From NCBI RefSeq assembly GCF_044336245.1, contig NZ_CP172346.1, forward strand, positions 6,882,001 through 6,946,000: DNA of 64,000 bases, written 5' to 3'. Positions 19,445-28,830 of the stretch are shown here, piece by piece. The number at the start of each line of letters is the position of its first letter. Positions within the stretch are counted from its first letter, which is position 1. The stretch comes from Schlesneria sphaerica. Lineage in GTDB: Bacteria > Planctomycetota > Planctomycetia > Planctomycetales > Planctomycetaceae. Below the pieces are notes generated by a model, which searched no databases, was not told where the DNA came from, and saw nothing but the letters and a program-made list of their open reading frames with translations. A program made the translations under genes and the position numbers.

Positions 19445-20152
19445 ATGTCGCCAATTCGCTTAAAAGTCTGGGCGGACTACGCCTGCTTCACTCGCCCGGA
19501 AATGAAGGTCGAGCGTGTCAGCTACGACGTTATTACTCCGTCCGCTGCGCGGGGGGTGCTGGAAGCGATCTACTGGAAGCCTCAGGTCCGGTGGGTTGTC
19601 GAGCGGCTGCACGTCCTGAAGCCGATCCGCTTCACGAATCTGCGCCGGAATGAAGTTTCCTCCAAGGCCTCGGCATCCAATGCCCGACAGGCCATGGCGG
19701 GAAGGTCGACCGAGCCACTGTCGCTCTTTATCGAAGAGACGCGGCAACAACGTGCAGCGACCATCCTCACGGACGTGGCGTATGCCATCGAAGCGCGGTT
19801 TGAAATTCTGGACCCCAGCGATCCCATCGAAAAGCACTACAACATCTTCAAACGCCGTGCGGAACGGGGTCAGTATTTCCACCACCCCTATCTGGGATGC
19901 CGCGAGTTTCCCTGTGACTTCGAGTGGATCGATGGCTCAATTCCCACTTCCCCCCTCACAGGTGAACAAGACCTGGGCTACCTCCTGCACGATATCGAGT
20001 TTCGACCTGCTACCGGGAAGGCGTCGGACACGATCTGTGGCCATACCGGTGAGCGTCGTGACACCCTGCCCCACTTCTTTCGTGCCCGCATGCACGACGG
20101 TGTGATCGACGTTCCTCCCCTTCAATCGGCGCTGCAGGAGGTGCATTCATGA
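19445..20152 (+). CDS. cas5c: Cas5c (Cas5d), crRNA-processing Cascade subunit, type I-C
   Basis: The 235-residue protein starts MSPIRLKVWADYACFTRPEM; I chose this ATG because AAGGAG lies upstream and the first beta-strand begins here. The signature of the Cas5 N-terminal RAMP domain is clear in YDVITPSAARGVLEAIYWKP. In type I-C systems, which lack Cas6, this protein cuts the repeat hairpin to release crRNA and then stays on the 5' handle. The central HPYLGCREFPCDF segment is typical of the subtype. Its stop overlaps the cas8c start by four bases (ATGA), so the two are translationally coupled. Confidence 0.96.
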   Translation: MSPIRLKVWADYACFTRPEMKVERVSYDVITPSAARGVLEAIYWKPQVRWVVERLHVLKPIRFTNLRRNEVSSKASASNARQAMAGRSTEPLSLFIEETRQQRAATILTDVAYAIEARFEILDPSDPIEKHYNIFKRRAERGQYFHHPYLGCREFPCDFEWIDGSIPTSPLTGEQDLGYLLHDIEFRPATGKASDTICGHTGERRDTLPHFFRARMHDGVIDVPPLQSALQEVHS

Positions 20153-21921
20153 TCCTTGAGGCACTCAACAGCTACTACGAACGATTGGCCAGTGAGCCCG
20201 ATTCCGAAATCGCGCCCGCAGGATTCAGCCGACAGAAAATCTCCTACGCGGTGGTTCTCGATCCGGATGGATCATTGCATGGTATCGAGGATCTCAGGAC
20301 CGGTGACGGCAAGAAAAAGGTCGCTGCCTCGCTGCTGGTGTGTGGCGATTCAAAGCCGCCTGGGGCTGGTGTCAATCCCTGTTTTCTGTGGGACAATCCC
20401 GCCTACATGCTGGGCTACAAGCCTGACGACCCCAAGCCGGAACGAACTCGCCAGGCGTTCGAAGCATTCCGCCAGCGTCACCTTGAATTAGAGCAGACGA
20501 TTCAAGATCCGCAGTTCAGTGCCGTCTGCCGCTTTCTCGAAAAGTGGGATCCTGCACAGTCTGTCGAACATCCCGGTCTAGTCGAGATCGGGACTGGATT
20601 TGGCCTCTTTCGCATCCGGGGGAAAAGTCAGTTCGTACACGAAGTCGACGCCGTTCGGCAATGGTGGCAGGACCAACTCCAGCAGGCGACCACGTCTACA
20701 GAAGGGGAACTGGGACAGTGTCTGGTGACCGGTCGAAAAGCTCCGATCGCTCGACTGCATGATCCCAAGATTAAGGGGGTCTCCGGCGCTCAGTCTTCCG
20801 GCGCCGCAATCGTCTCATTCAATCTGGACGCTTTTGAATCCTATGGGAAGGAGCAATCACGAAATGCCCCGGTGAGCGAAACGGCTGCCTTTCAATACTG
20901 CACCGCACTCAACAGTCTGCTGGCCGATCGAAGTCGCCGAGTTCAGATCGGTGACGCCACGACCGTCTTCTGGACCGAAAAGCCCACACCCATGGAAAAT
21001 ATCTTCGGGTTGGTACTGGGCAATCCCCCACCAGAAGACGAGGGACTGCTGAACAAACTGCAGAATATTCTCCATCTGATCGCCCAGGGAAAGTATCCGG
21101 CGGAACTCGGAGACAAAGAGACTCCGTTTTATATTCTCGGGCTTTCACCCAACGCAGCCCGCATCTCGGTCCGGTTCTGGCGAGTCAGCTCACTTGGTGA
21201 GATTGTCGCCAACCTCAAGCAACACTTTGACGATCTGGCGCTGCAGCACCGGGAGAACGAGCCGGACTTTATCAGCCCCTGGCAGATCCTGCGCGAGACC
21301 GTTCGTGACTCAAAGGATATCCCGCCTCAATTGAGCGGTGCGCTGATGCGATCGATCCTCAGCGGTCAAGCTTACCCCCAGATGTTGCTTGCCGCCTTGA
21401 TTCGCAGGGTCCGTGCTGACCGTGAGTTGAGGTATCTGCGGGTCGCCCCGATCAAAGCCTGTCTCAATCGCCAGTTCAAATTGAATTCTTCACCCATTCA
21501 GGAGATTGCCATGGCGCTGGATACGAGTCGCGAAGATGTTGCCTATTGCCTCGGACGCCTTTTCGCAGAACTGGAAAAAATCCAGGAAGATGCCCTGAAC
21601 AGGACCGGAGATGCGAACAAGATCAACGCCACGATCAAAGATCGTTACTTCGGGTCTGCGTCTGCGACGCCTGCCTGCGTCTTTCCCCGCCTGATTCGCC
21701 TCAGTCAACACCACCTTAGAAAACTCGAGAGCGAAAAGAAGGATACCGCTGTCTTTCATGAAAAGCGTATCCAGGAAATTGTCGGCAAGCTGCAAAAGTT
21801 TCCCGGCCATCTGAATCTGCAGGATCAGGGGCTGTTCGCCATTGGCTATTACCACCAGCGACAGGATTTTTTCATCCGCAAAGAGAAGGCAGAGCCGGAT
21901 GCCCTCTTTGCTGTCAACTGA
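20149..21921 (+). CDS. cas8c: Cas8c/Csd1, large subunit of type I-C Cascade
   Basis: The 590-residue protein begins MILEALNSYYERL, the usual Csd1 opening. Typical family segments follow: NPCFLWDNPAYMLGY at about 85-100, CLVTGRKAPIARLHDPKIKG at about 188-207 and FYILGLSPNAARISVRFW near 325-342. The large subunit recognises the PAM and helps load Cas3. It overlaps cas5c by four bases and precedes cas7 by 41 bp. In type I-C systems an internal start in this gene makes a separate small subunit (Cas11); candidate internal Met codons exist in the last third, including the one in EIAMALDTSREDV, but I cannot decide between them. Confidence 0.96.
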   Translation: MILEALNSYYERLASEPDSEIAPAGFSRQKISYAVVLDPDGSLHGIEDLRTGDGKKKVAASLLVCGDSKPPGAGVNPCFLWDNPAYMLGYKPDDPKPERTRQAFEAFRQRHLELEQTIQDPQFSAVCRFLEKWDPAQSVEHPGLVEIGTGFGLFRIRGKSQFVHEVDAVRQWWQDQLQQATTSTEGELGQCLVTGRKAPIARLHDPKIKGVSGAQSSGAAIVSFNLDAFESYGKEQSRNAPVSETAAFQYCTALNSLLADRSRRVQIGDATTVFWTEKPTPMENIFGLVLGNPPPEDEGLLNKLQNILHLIAQGKYPAELGDKETPFYILGLSPNAARISVRFWRVSSLGEIVANLKQHFDDLALQHRENEPDFISPWQILRETVRDSKDIPPQLSGALMRSILSGQAYPQMLLAALIRRVRADRELRYLRVAPIKACLNRQFKLNSSPIQEIAMALDTSREDVAYCLGRLFAELEKIQEDALNRTGDANKINATIKDRYFGSASATPACVFPRLIRLSQHHLRKLESEKKDTAVFHEKRIQEIVGKLQKFPGHLNLQDQGLFAIGYYHQRQDFFIRKEKAEPDALFAVN

Positions 21922-21962
21922 CTTAGCCCATCCGTTACATCACTTCTCAGGAACCGACACTC

Positions 21963-22853
21963 ATGAAATCGCGCTACGACTTTGTTTATCTCTTCGATGT
22001 CAAAGACGGTAATCCCAATGGCGATCCTGATGCAGGAAATCTGCCTCGCGTGGATGCCGAAACCGGCCAGGGGCTGGTCACCGATGTCTGCCTCAAACGA
22101 AAGGTCCGCAATTTTGTCGGGCTGGTCAAACAGGAACAGCCCCCCTACGAGATCTATGTCAAAGAAAAGGCGATTCTGAATAACCAGCAGGCCCGAGCCT
22201 ACAAGGCACTGGAGATTGATCCCAAAAAACGGACCGCGAAAGGGAAGGAAAAGGCCGAAGAAGATCGCAATCTGACGGCGTGGATGTGCCAGAACTTTTT
22301 CGATATCCGCAGTTTTGGTGCTGTAATGACGACCGAAGTTAATTGCGGACAGGTTCGCGGACCCGTCCAATTCGCCATGGGACGAAGCGTGGAACCGGTC
22401 GTCGCGATGGAACATGCCGTGACCCGATGCGCGGTGACGACAGAACGGGAAGCTGAGAAGCAGGATGGGGGAAACCGTACGATGGGGCGGAAATTCACCA
22501 TCCCTTACGGACTTTATCGCGTTCATGGATTCATCAATCCGCATCTGGCCATTCAGACCGGATTCGATCAGAACGGCGAGGACCTGGACCTGTTCTGGAC
22601 CGCCTTGCTGCAGATGTTTGAAACGGACCGATCGGCGTCGCGCGGGGAGATGTCACCGCAGGGGCTGATCGTCTTCGAGCACGAAAGTCCCCTCGGAAAT
22701 GCACCGGCTAATAAGCTCTTTGAGCGGGTGCGTGTCGGCCGAAAGCCGAGTGCGGAAGGGGATGCCGTTCCGGCCCGGTCATTCGCTGACTACGTCGTCA
22801 GCGTTGATGAGTCCAGTCTTCCTGAGGGGATCACGGTGCATCGAAAGCTCTAA
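21963..22853 (+). CDS. cas7c: Cas7c/Csd2, backbone subunit of type I-C Cascade
   Basis: The 296-residue protein starts MKSRYDFVYLFDVKDGNPNG, the hallmark N-terminus of Csd2, with an AGGA ribosome-binding site upstream. The RRM-like Cas7 fold is supported by the conserved DVCLKRKVRNFV, FFDIRSFGAVM and GPVQFAMGRSVEPVV segments. Multiple copies coat the crRNA spacer in the interference complex. It follows cas8c by 41 bp. Downstream lies an 89-bp palindromic element before cas4, so transcription into the adaptation genes may be attenuated there. Confidence 0.97.
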   Translation: MKSRYDFVYLFDVKDGNPNGDPDAGNLPRVDAETGQGLVTDVCLKRKVRNFVGLVKQEQPPYEIYVKEKAILNNQQARAYKALEIDPKKRTAKGKEKAEEDRNLTAWMCQNFFDIRSFGAVMTTEVNCGQVRGPVQFAMGRSVEPVVAMEHAVTRCAVTTEREAEKQDGGNRTMGRKFTIPYGLYRVHGFINPHLAIQTGFDQNGEDLDLFWTALLQMFETDRSASRGEMSPQGLIVFEHESPLGNAPANKLFERVRVGRKPSAEGDAVPARSFADYVVSVDESSLPEGITVHRKL

Positions 22854-22857
22854 CTGC

Positions 22858-22946
22858 CTGTTGAAAACGTGGGACAGGCACCTTGAGCGATGCAGATTGC
22901 TCATCGGTTTCGAGCGGACTTCGGAGCCAGTCCCCATTTTCAACAG
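22858..22946. repeat. 89-bp imperfect palindromic dispersed element, copy A
   Basis: The left arm at 22858-22882 (CTGTTGAAAA ... GGGACAGGCACC) pairs with the right arm at 22923-22946 (GGAGCCAGTCCCC ... TTCAACAG), around a 40-bp centre. The same 89-bp unit appears inverted at 25316-25404, and a decayed copy lies at 35668-35755. Length, arm sequence and centre all correspond, so these are one family, most likely a REP- or MITE-like element. It lies between cas7 and cas4, where its transcript would fold into a long hairpin. Confidence 0.8.
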
Positions 22947-22976
22947 CCTGCTCAATGGCCGTGCGCGAATATGCAC

Positions 22977-23020
22977 GGGGTCTGACGCCTTGTTTGCTTC
23001 GAGAAAAGGGGACTGACCCC
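22977..23020. repeat. Small inverted repeat GGGGTCTGAC / GACTGACCCC
   Basis: The ten-base arms at 22977-22986 and 23011-23020 pair with two mismatches around a 24-bp loop. It lies 30 bp beyond the 89-bp element and just before cas4. No T-run follows, so it is not a classical terminator. Confidence 0.5.
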
Positions 23021-23067
23021 CTCAGACATGAGCCCAATTGCGTACGGTCATTGAGACGGAGATTGCG

Positions 23068-23781
23068 ATGGCCTATTCTGAAGATGATCTGCTACCGATT
23101 TCGGCCTTGCAGCACCTGCTGTTCTGCGAACGGCAGTGTGCGCTGATCCACCTTGAACGGCTCTGGGCCGACAATCTGCTCACTGCTCAGGGGAATCATC
23201 TTCATCAGAAAGCTCATTCGGGAAATCCGGACTCCCGCCGCGGGGTCCGGACTACCCGAGGACTGGACTTACACAGCTTGACGCTGGGCCTGGCAGGTCA
23301 GGCAGATGTGATCGAATGGGAACCCCCTGCGGGATTGCGCAAAAAAGGCCAGACGTTGGCGCAGGCTTTAAAGTCGGCCGCCCCTGCAGATCGGATCCAC
23401 TGGCGGGTGACACCTGTCGAATACAAACGAGGTCAGCCCAAGACGAATGATTGCGATCGAGTGCAGGTTTGTGCCCAGGCCATCTGCCTGGAAGAAATGT
23501 TGGGAGTTACCATCCCGACGGCCATGCTCTTTTATGGTCAACAGCGACGACGGGTCGACGTCCCCTGCGATGACGTCCTGAGAGAACGGACACGCGCGGC
23601 CGCCCAGCGACTGCATGAGATGATCCGGAGTCGGAAGACTCCCCCTGCGGTCTACGAGAAGAAGTGCGACAGTTGTTCGTTAAAATCGTTGTGTCTGCCG
23701 ACGGCGACATCCCGCAACCATTCCGCCATGGATTACCTGCAACGGATGCTGCAGTACAGCGAAGGGACACTTTCAGAGTAA
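23068..23781 (+). CDS. cas4: Cas4 Fe-S exonuclease of the adaptation module
   Basis: The 237-residue protein (from MAYSEDDLLPISALQHLLFC) has the Cas4 layout. An N-terminal Cys is in LLFCERQCALIHLE, and the RecB-like nuclease core includes GQADVIEW and VEYKRGQPK, giving the D and E-x-K metal ligands. The C-terminal Cys cluster is KKCDSCSLKSLC for a 4Fe-4S cluster. Cas4 trims prespacers and fixes PAM-dependent orientation with Cas1-Cas2. GGAG at 23058-23061, six bases upstream, supports this ATG over the in-frame one at 23038. It is separated from cas7 by the palindromic element. Confidence 0.95.
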   Translation: MAYSEDDLLPISALQHLLFCERQCALIHLERLWADNLLTAQGNHLHQKAHSGNPDSRRGVRTTRGLDLHSLTLGLAGQADVIEWEPPAGLRKKGQTLAQALKSAAPADRIHWRVTPVEYKRGQPKTNDCDRVQVCAQAICLEEMLGVTIPTAMLFYGQQRRRVDVPCDDVLRERTRAAAQRLHEMIRSRKTPPAVYEKKCDSCSLKSLCLPTATSRNHSAMDYLQRMLQYSEGTLSE

Positions 23782-23891
23782 ACCCCCTGTGAATCCCAAG
23801 TGTTGCCCTGGTTCGGTGTTCTTGCGGCCCATCGTTCGGACTGAACTTGATTTGCACTGCTGCCATTCCTGGTTCTGCAATGAGAGGCTCG

Positions 23892-24920
23892 ATGAAGACT
23901 CACCTCAACACACTTTTCGTGACGACCGACGGAGCGTATTTGTGCAAGGACGGACAGGCTGTCGCGGTCCGTATCAAGAAAGAGACGCGCCTCAGGGTTC
24001 CGCTTCACAACCTGGATGGAATCGTCTGTTTCGGGCGAGTCGGTGTCAGCCCGCAATTGATGGGTGAGTGCGCCAGTCAGGGAGTTTCGATTTCTTTCCT
24101 ATCGTCGACGGGACGTTTTCATGCCGCGGTAGTCGGCTTTTCTCCTGGCAACGTGATTTTGAGACGCCAGCAGTATCGGCTGGCGGATGACGCTGTCAAA
24201 TCCGCCCTCGCGGCGCGCTGCATCATCCTGGGAAAGCTGGCCAATTGTCGTACGCTGCTGCTGCGAGCTGCGCGCGAGACCGATGAACCTGTTCGTGCTG
24301 ACCGGCTGAGAAAGATCGCGGACAGACTGAGTGCGAACCAGATTGATGTGCGGACGGCGACCAATGTCGAGCGCCTGCGGGGTCTAGAAGGAGAAGCTGC
24401 GGCGAGTTATTTTGAAGCCTTTAACGATCTGATGATCGATGTCGAGGGATTTACCTACACGCGAAGGTCTCGTCGCCCTCCCCTGGATCCCTTGAATGCG
24501 CTGCTGTCGTTCGTCTATGCGCTCCTGTCGCACGATGCCCGTTCTGCGTGTGAAGGAGCAGGTTTGGATGCGGCGGTGGGCTACCTGCACGAGGACCGGC
24601 CAGGCCGCCCGGGAATGGCGCTGGATCTCATGGAAGAGTTTCGTCCGTGTCTGGCTGACCGCTTGGTTTTTTCCCTGATTAATCGCCGTCAGGTGCATGC
24701 GAGAGATTTTGAAAAAGTGGAAACCGGGGCGGTACGGATGAGCGATTCAACGCGAAAAACCGTACTGGTTGCTTATCAGGAGCGGAAGCAGGAGGTAGTC
24801 ACCCATCCCTTTCTGGGGGAAAAAATGACCTTTGGACAACTGCTGCACATCCAGGCTCGTTTGATGTCCCGCTGGATCCGCGGCGATCTTGACGCCTATC
24901 CTCCGTACGTCTGGAAGTAG
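23892..24920 (+). CDS. cas1: Cas1 integrase, type I-C
   Basis: The 342-residue protein starts MKTHLNTLFVTTDGAYLCKDG, typical of subtype I-C Cas1, so I prefer this ATG at 23892 to upstream in-frame codons. The N-terminal beta domain includes NLDGIVCFGRVGVSPQLMGE. The catalytic helical domain holds the conserved Glu, His and Asp (NALLSFVYALLSHDAR; GYLHEDRPGRPGMALDLMEEFRP). It forms the (Cas1)4-(Cas2)2 complex that inserts spacers at the leader end of the array. It follows cas4 by 110 bp and precedes cas2 by 100 bp. Confidence 0.97.
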   Translation: MKTHLNTLFVTTDGAYLCKDGQAVAVRIKKETRLRVPLHNLDGIVCFGRVGVSPQLMGECASQGVSISFLSSTGRFHAAVVGFSPGNVILRRQQYRLADDAVKSALAARCIILGKLANCRTLLLRAARETDEPVRADRLRKIADRLSANQIDVRTATNVERLRGLEGEAAASYFEAFNDLMIDVEGFTYTRRSRRPPLDPLNALLSFVYALLSHDARSACEGAGLDAAVGYLHEDRPGRPGMALDLMEEFRPCLADRLVFSLINRRQVHARDFEKVETGAVRMSDSTRKTVLVAYQERKQEVVTHPFLGEKMTFGQLLHIQARLMSRWIRGDLDAYPPYVWK

Positions 24921-25020
24921 GTTCCCTGCTCGGAAGTGCGGGGGGAGGGGCGCATCTGGGGCGTCAGTTGCGGCGTGAGTTGTGCAAGGTCGGCCTGTAT
25001 TCGTGTGGGAGTCGGCTTCA

Positions 25021-25311
25021 ATGTATGTTTTGGTCACTTACGATGTTTCGACGAGTTCGCCCGAGGGGAAGAAACGCTTGCGCCAGGTCGCCAGCACCTG
25101 TCTGGACTTTGGTCAGCGTGTTCAGAATTCGGTGTTCGAGATGAAAGTCGATCCTGCTCAATGGACAAATTGCAAATCGCGGCTGGAATCGATTATTAAA
25201 CCTGACGAGGATAGCCTGCGCTACTATTATCTTGGGACGAATTGGCATCGACGCGTCGAGCACGTGGGATCGAAACCGGCGTATGATGTGGATGGTCCGT
25301 TGATCGTCTGA
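25021..25311 (+). CDS. cas2: Cas2, adaptation complex subunit
   Basis: The 96-residue protein starts MYVLVTYDVSTSSPEGKKRL, the ferredoxin-like first strand of Cas2 with its conserved Asp at residue 8. The middle VQNSVFEMKVDPAQW and end YDVDGPLIV fit the family. I chose the ATG at 25021 because upstream in-frame codons add residues not found in Cas2. Cas2 bridges the Cas1 dimers and sets spacer length. It is the last cas gene; a palindromic element and the leader follow. Confidence 0.96.
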   Translation: MYVLVTYDVSTSSPEGKKRLRQVASTCLDFGQRVQNSVFEMKVDPAQWTNCKSRLESIIKPDEDSLRYYYLGTNWHRRVEHVGSKPAYDVDGPLIV

Positions 25312-25315
25312 CAGC

Positions 25316-25404
25316 CTGTTGAAAAACGGAGACTGGCTCCGGGTTCGCCTCGAATTCACCAAAGATCTCGCATGCCTCCAGGCGCCTGTCCCGCTCTTCA
25401 GCAG
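25316..25404. repeat. 89-bp imperfect palindromic dispersed element, copy B (inverted)
   Basis: The left arm 25316-25340 (CTGTTGAAAA ... GACTGGCTCC) corresponds to the reverse complement of copy A's right arm. The right arm 25381-25404 (GGCGCCTGTCCC ... CAGCAG) corresponds to the reverse complement of copy A's left arm. The length is identical (89 bp), and the 40-bp centre also aligns with copy A read backwards at well over half of its positions. It starts five bases after the cas2 stop and so separates the cas operon from the CRISPR leader. Confidence 0.8.
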
Positions 25405-25588
25405 GCAGCGAACGCGAACCCGAAGCGCGCACAGCTTTCCTGACAGGTTCGCGATCCTCGCAAATTTTCTAACGGGAACAACTTAGAGAAAATGCCTTTC
25501 GTTCCAACGCAAAGCGTCCAGCAAAAACGGCAGGGTTCGCGGAATCAGCTCCGTAGACTCATGGCCCATCGTCACTTAAACTCGCGGT
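25405..25588 (+). promoter_or_regulatory. CRISPR leader
   Basis: This non-coding stretch lies between the palindromic element and the first repeat, on the cas side of the array. It becomes AT-richer around 25461-25500 (GCAAATTTTC, AACTTAGAGAAAATG), as leaders often do. The distal end of the array carries the degenerate repeats, so this is the end at which new spacers enter and from which pre-crRNA is transcribed. I could not pick a clear promoter. Confidence 0.7.
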
Positions 25589-28500
25589 ATCGCTCCCTCA
25601 CGGGAGCGCGGATTGAAACCTGGCTCAGTGTCGCTGGCTTCGATGCGGCGGGCATCGCTCCCTCACGGGAGCGCGGATTGAAACTCTTTCGCTCGCTGTT
25701 TCTTTGTCATCCCGACGCCGAATCGCTCCCTCACGGGAGCGCGGATTGAAACACAGGCACGCTGCATGCACTGACCCCAGAACACACATCGCTCCCTCAC
25801 GGGAGCGCGGATTGAAACTGGCAAAGTCCGAACCGGACATCCCCATCGAGCACATCGCTCCCTCACGGGAGCGCGGATTGAAACAACGGAAGCACAAACG
25901 GGGCTGGAAACGGCAATTAATCGCTCCCTCACGGGAGCGCGGATTGAAACGTGGCAGTCTTCACGCTGAATTCAAACCGCCCGGAATCGCTCCCTCACGG
26001 GAGCGCGGATTGAAACTCAACTGGTGTGGCGTCATGAACCAGGCCAGCTTATCGCTCCCTCACGGGAGCGCGGATTGAAACCACGAGCATTAGTCGCGGA
26101 CGAAACTGCTTTAGATCGCTCCCTCACGGGAGCGCGGATTGAAACAGCACGCCATCTGTGACAGTCCGCACTGCATTGGATCGCTCCCTCACGGGAGCGC
26201 GGATTGAAACCGTCTTCAACGAGAATAAGGCAAACGAAAAGGTATCGCTCCCTCACGGGAGCGCGGATTGAAACTGCGGGCATTACGACCCCGGCACGGA
26301 CACACCAGATCGCTCCCTCACGGGAGCGCGGATTGAAACATTTGCTCCACGTCGGAGAATCGGTGCGAGCGTATCGCTCCCTCACGGGAGCGCGGATTGA
26401 AACTTGCTGATCCCGGCTCCGAAGAAACGAGTGAAGCATATCGCTCCCTCACGGGAGCGCGGATTGAAACCCTGAAACAGTGATTCCAGCATCGCCAAAT
26501 CTGTATCGCTCCCTCACGGGAGCGCGGATTGAAACGCCTGGAGGATGAAGTAATCACCTATGAGCCATCAGATCGCTCCCTCACGGGAGCGCGGATTGAA
26601 ACCCTGCGAGCAACGCAGCTGCAACGCCTACCGGCAGATCGCTCCCTCACGGGAGCGCGGATTGAAACATGCAGGACTGGCAAAACAGGCGAGCGTCGGA
26701 AATCGCTCCCTCACGGGAGCGCGGATTGAAACGAGACGCTCGCACCGGGGAATGTGTCGAGCATTACCATCGCTCCCTCACGGGAGCGCGGATTGAAACT
26801 CCAAGCGTCACTACCGGCGTCGTACGTGAGTACCATCGCTCCCTCACGGGAGCGCGGATTGAAACAGAAAGTACTCGCACCGGTTTCGATCGACCTTGAT
26901 CGCTCCCTCACGGGAGCGCGGATTGAAACTTCATCAGCAGGCTCTGCAATCCCGGCACGGCAATCGCTCCCTCACGGGAGCGCGGATTGAAACAGCCCCA
27001 AGGAACGCGGAGAGACGCGACGCAAAGATCGCTCCCTCACGGGAGCGCGGATTGAAACGTCGTAAGCGTCCAGCGTCATAAGTGGGTCGACAATCGCTCC
27101 CTCACGGGAGCGCGGATTGAAACCTTGTTGGGGTTGGCCGCCGCTCTGCTGCCGCGAGATCGCTCCCTCACGGGAGCGCGGATTGAAACCACCCGCGAGG
27201 CATTGGATGCCAGCCCGAGAAATCGCTCCCTCACGGGAGCGCGGATTGAAACGCTATGCACCGCAGTTAATGCAGCGAATTGAGATGATCGCTCCCTCAC
27301 GGGAGCGCGGATTGAAACACATCGATTGGGACGCTACCATCTGGTGCGATCGGATCGCTCCCTCACGGGAGCGCGGATTGAAACGCGTAGGACGCTCCTG
27401 TGCTGAAGCCCTCGACCATCGCTCCCTCACCGGAGCGCGGATTGAAACTTGTTGGAAATGCCGGAACTCACCCGCAAGACGATCGCTCCCTCACGGGAGC
27501 GCGGATTGAAACGCTCAGGCAGTTTCGGCCTGCCGTTCGGGTTGTTTATCGCTCCCTCACGGGAGCGCGGATTGAAACTCTTCATCAACCGGCATGAATT
27601 GCCGATCACCGCCATCGCTCCCTCACGGGAGCGCGGATTGAAACTCGAACATCACCACGGCTCCGATTTTCCCTTGGCCGATCGCTCCCTCACGGGAGCG
27701 CGGATTGAAACAGGTAGATGACAGATCCGCCGCAGTTGTTGCGCATCGCTCCCTCACGGGAGCGCGGATTGAAACATTGAATGGGGTGTCCTGGTTGGAA
27801 CATCATTCGGATCGCTCCCTCACGGGAGCGCGGATTGAAACTTGTGGACCTTGCGGATGTTCTCGAGGATCAACGATCGCTCCCTCACGGGAGCGCGGAT
27901 TGAAACATTCCGGCCGCCTGAAGTCGCGAGTCTGTGCGTCCATCGCTCCCTCACGGGAGCGCGGATTGAAACAAAAATCAACCACCGATCAAAACCCCGC
28001 GCGCATCAGATCGCTCCCTCACGGGAGCGCGGATTGAAACCAGTTGCACCCGACCGTCCACGATCTCAATGTGCAATCGCTCCCTCACGCGAGCGCGGAT
28101 TGAAACCGAGGGGTTTTCGGCGGTTGGACCGGAGTTGAAGTGATCGCTCCCTCACGGGAGCGCGGATTGAAACAATTCAGGATTCGAATTGTTCCGCGAC
28201 AAGGCGCAAATCGCTCCCTCACGGGAGCGCGGATTGAAACGAAATGACCTGCCCATAGAAAGGCATCCCATGCAGATCGCTCCCTCACGGGAGCGCGGAT
28301 TGAAACCCGGACCTGGTGCTACTCAATCGCCAGACGGGCAGATCGCTCCCTCACGGGAGCGCGGATTGAAACGCCCTGTCCCTCTTGTGCTTGATTTCTG
28401 ACGCCAATCGCTCCCTCACGGGAGCGCGGATTGAAACTCATAGTGAGATGGCCGGGACCAATTGCCGATCACATCGCTCCCTCACGGGAGCGCGGATTGA

Positions 28501-28771
28501 AACGACGAGGCAACGCGCAGCCGCTTGTCAGCAGTCTCGGATCGCTCCCTCACGGGAGCGCGGATTGAAACCTCTCGATCCCAAGCGCCGACGTGTCTAT
28601 CGCTCCCATCGCTCCCTCACGGGAGCGCGGATTGAAACAAGATATTGCTTCAGTAGGAGCATCAGCGCTTCCGATCGCTCCCTCACGGGAGCGCGGATTA
28701 AAACTATCACTTCAGCATTGCGGCAAAAGCGAAACCGAAACATCGCTCCCTCACGTAGCGCGGATGGAGAC
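25589..28771 (+). CRISPR. Type I-C CRISPR array, 49 repeats and 48 spacers
   Basis: I count 49 repeats of 31 bp, each beginning ATCGCTCCC and ending GGATTGAAAC. They fold into a seven-base stem CGCTCCC/GGGAGCG with loop TCAC, the substrate for Cas5c; the ATTGAAAC end fixes transcription on the plus strand. Spacers run from 32 to 37 bp, mostly 33-36, and none looked like an obvious duplicate of another. Most repeats are identical. Variants are repeat 29 at 27418 (CACCGGAG), repeat 39 at 28076 (CACGCGAG), repeat 48 at 28674 (GATTAAAAC) and the last one at 28742-28771, which has lost part of the hairpin and ends GGATGGAGAC. The spacer before repeat 47 ends with a nine-base copy of the repeat start. 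Repeat decay at the far end and proximity of cas2 agree on polarity. Confidence 0.98.
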
Positions 28772-28830
28772 TGATTTAAGCTGCAACGGGTCTTCACTGC
28801 AAGGTTCTCACTCGCACAGTGTTATCCGTT

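Noticed and set aside
25492..28774. Many open frames on both strands across the CRISPR array, with repeated peptides such as IAPSRERGLK, RSLTGARIET and IRAPVRER
   Set aside because: They are translations of the 31-bp repeat in different frames, not genes.
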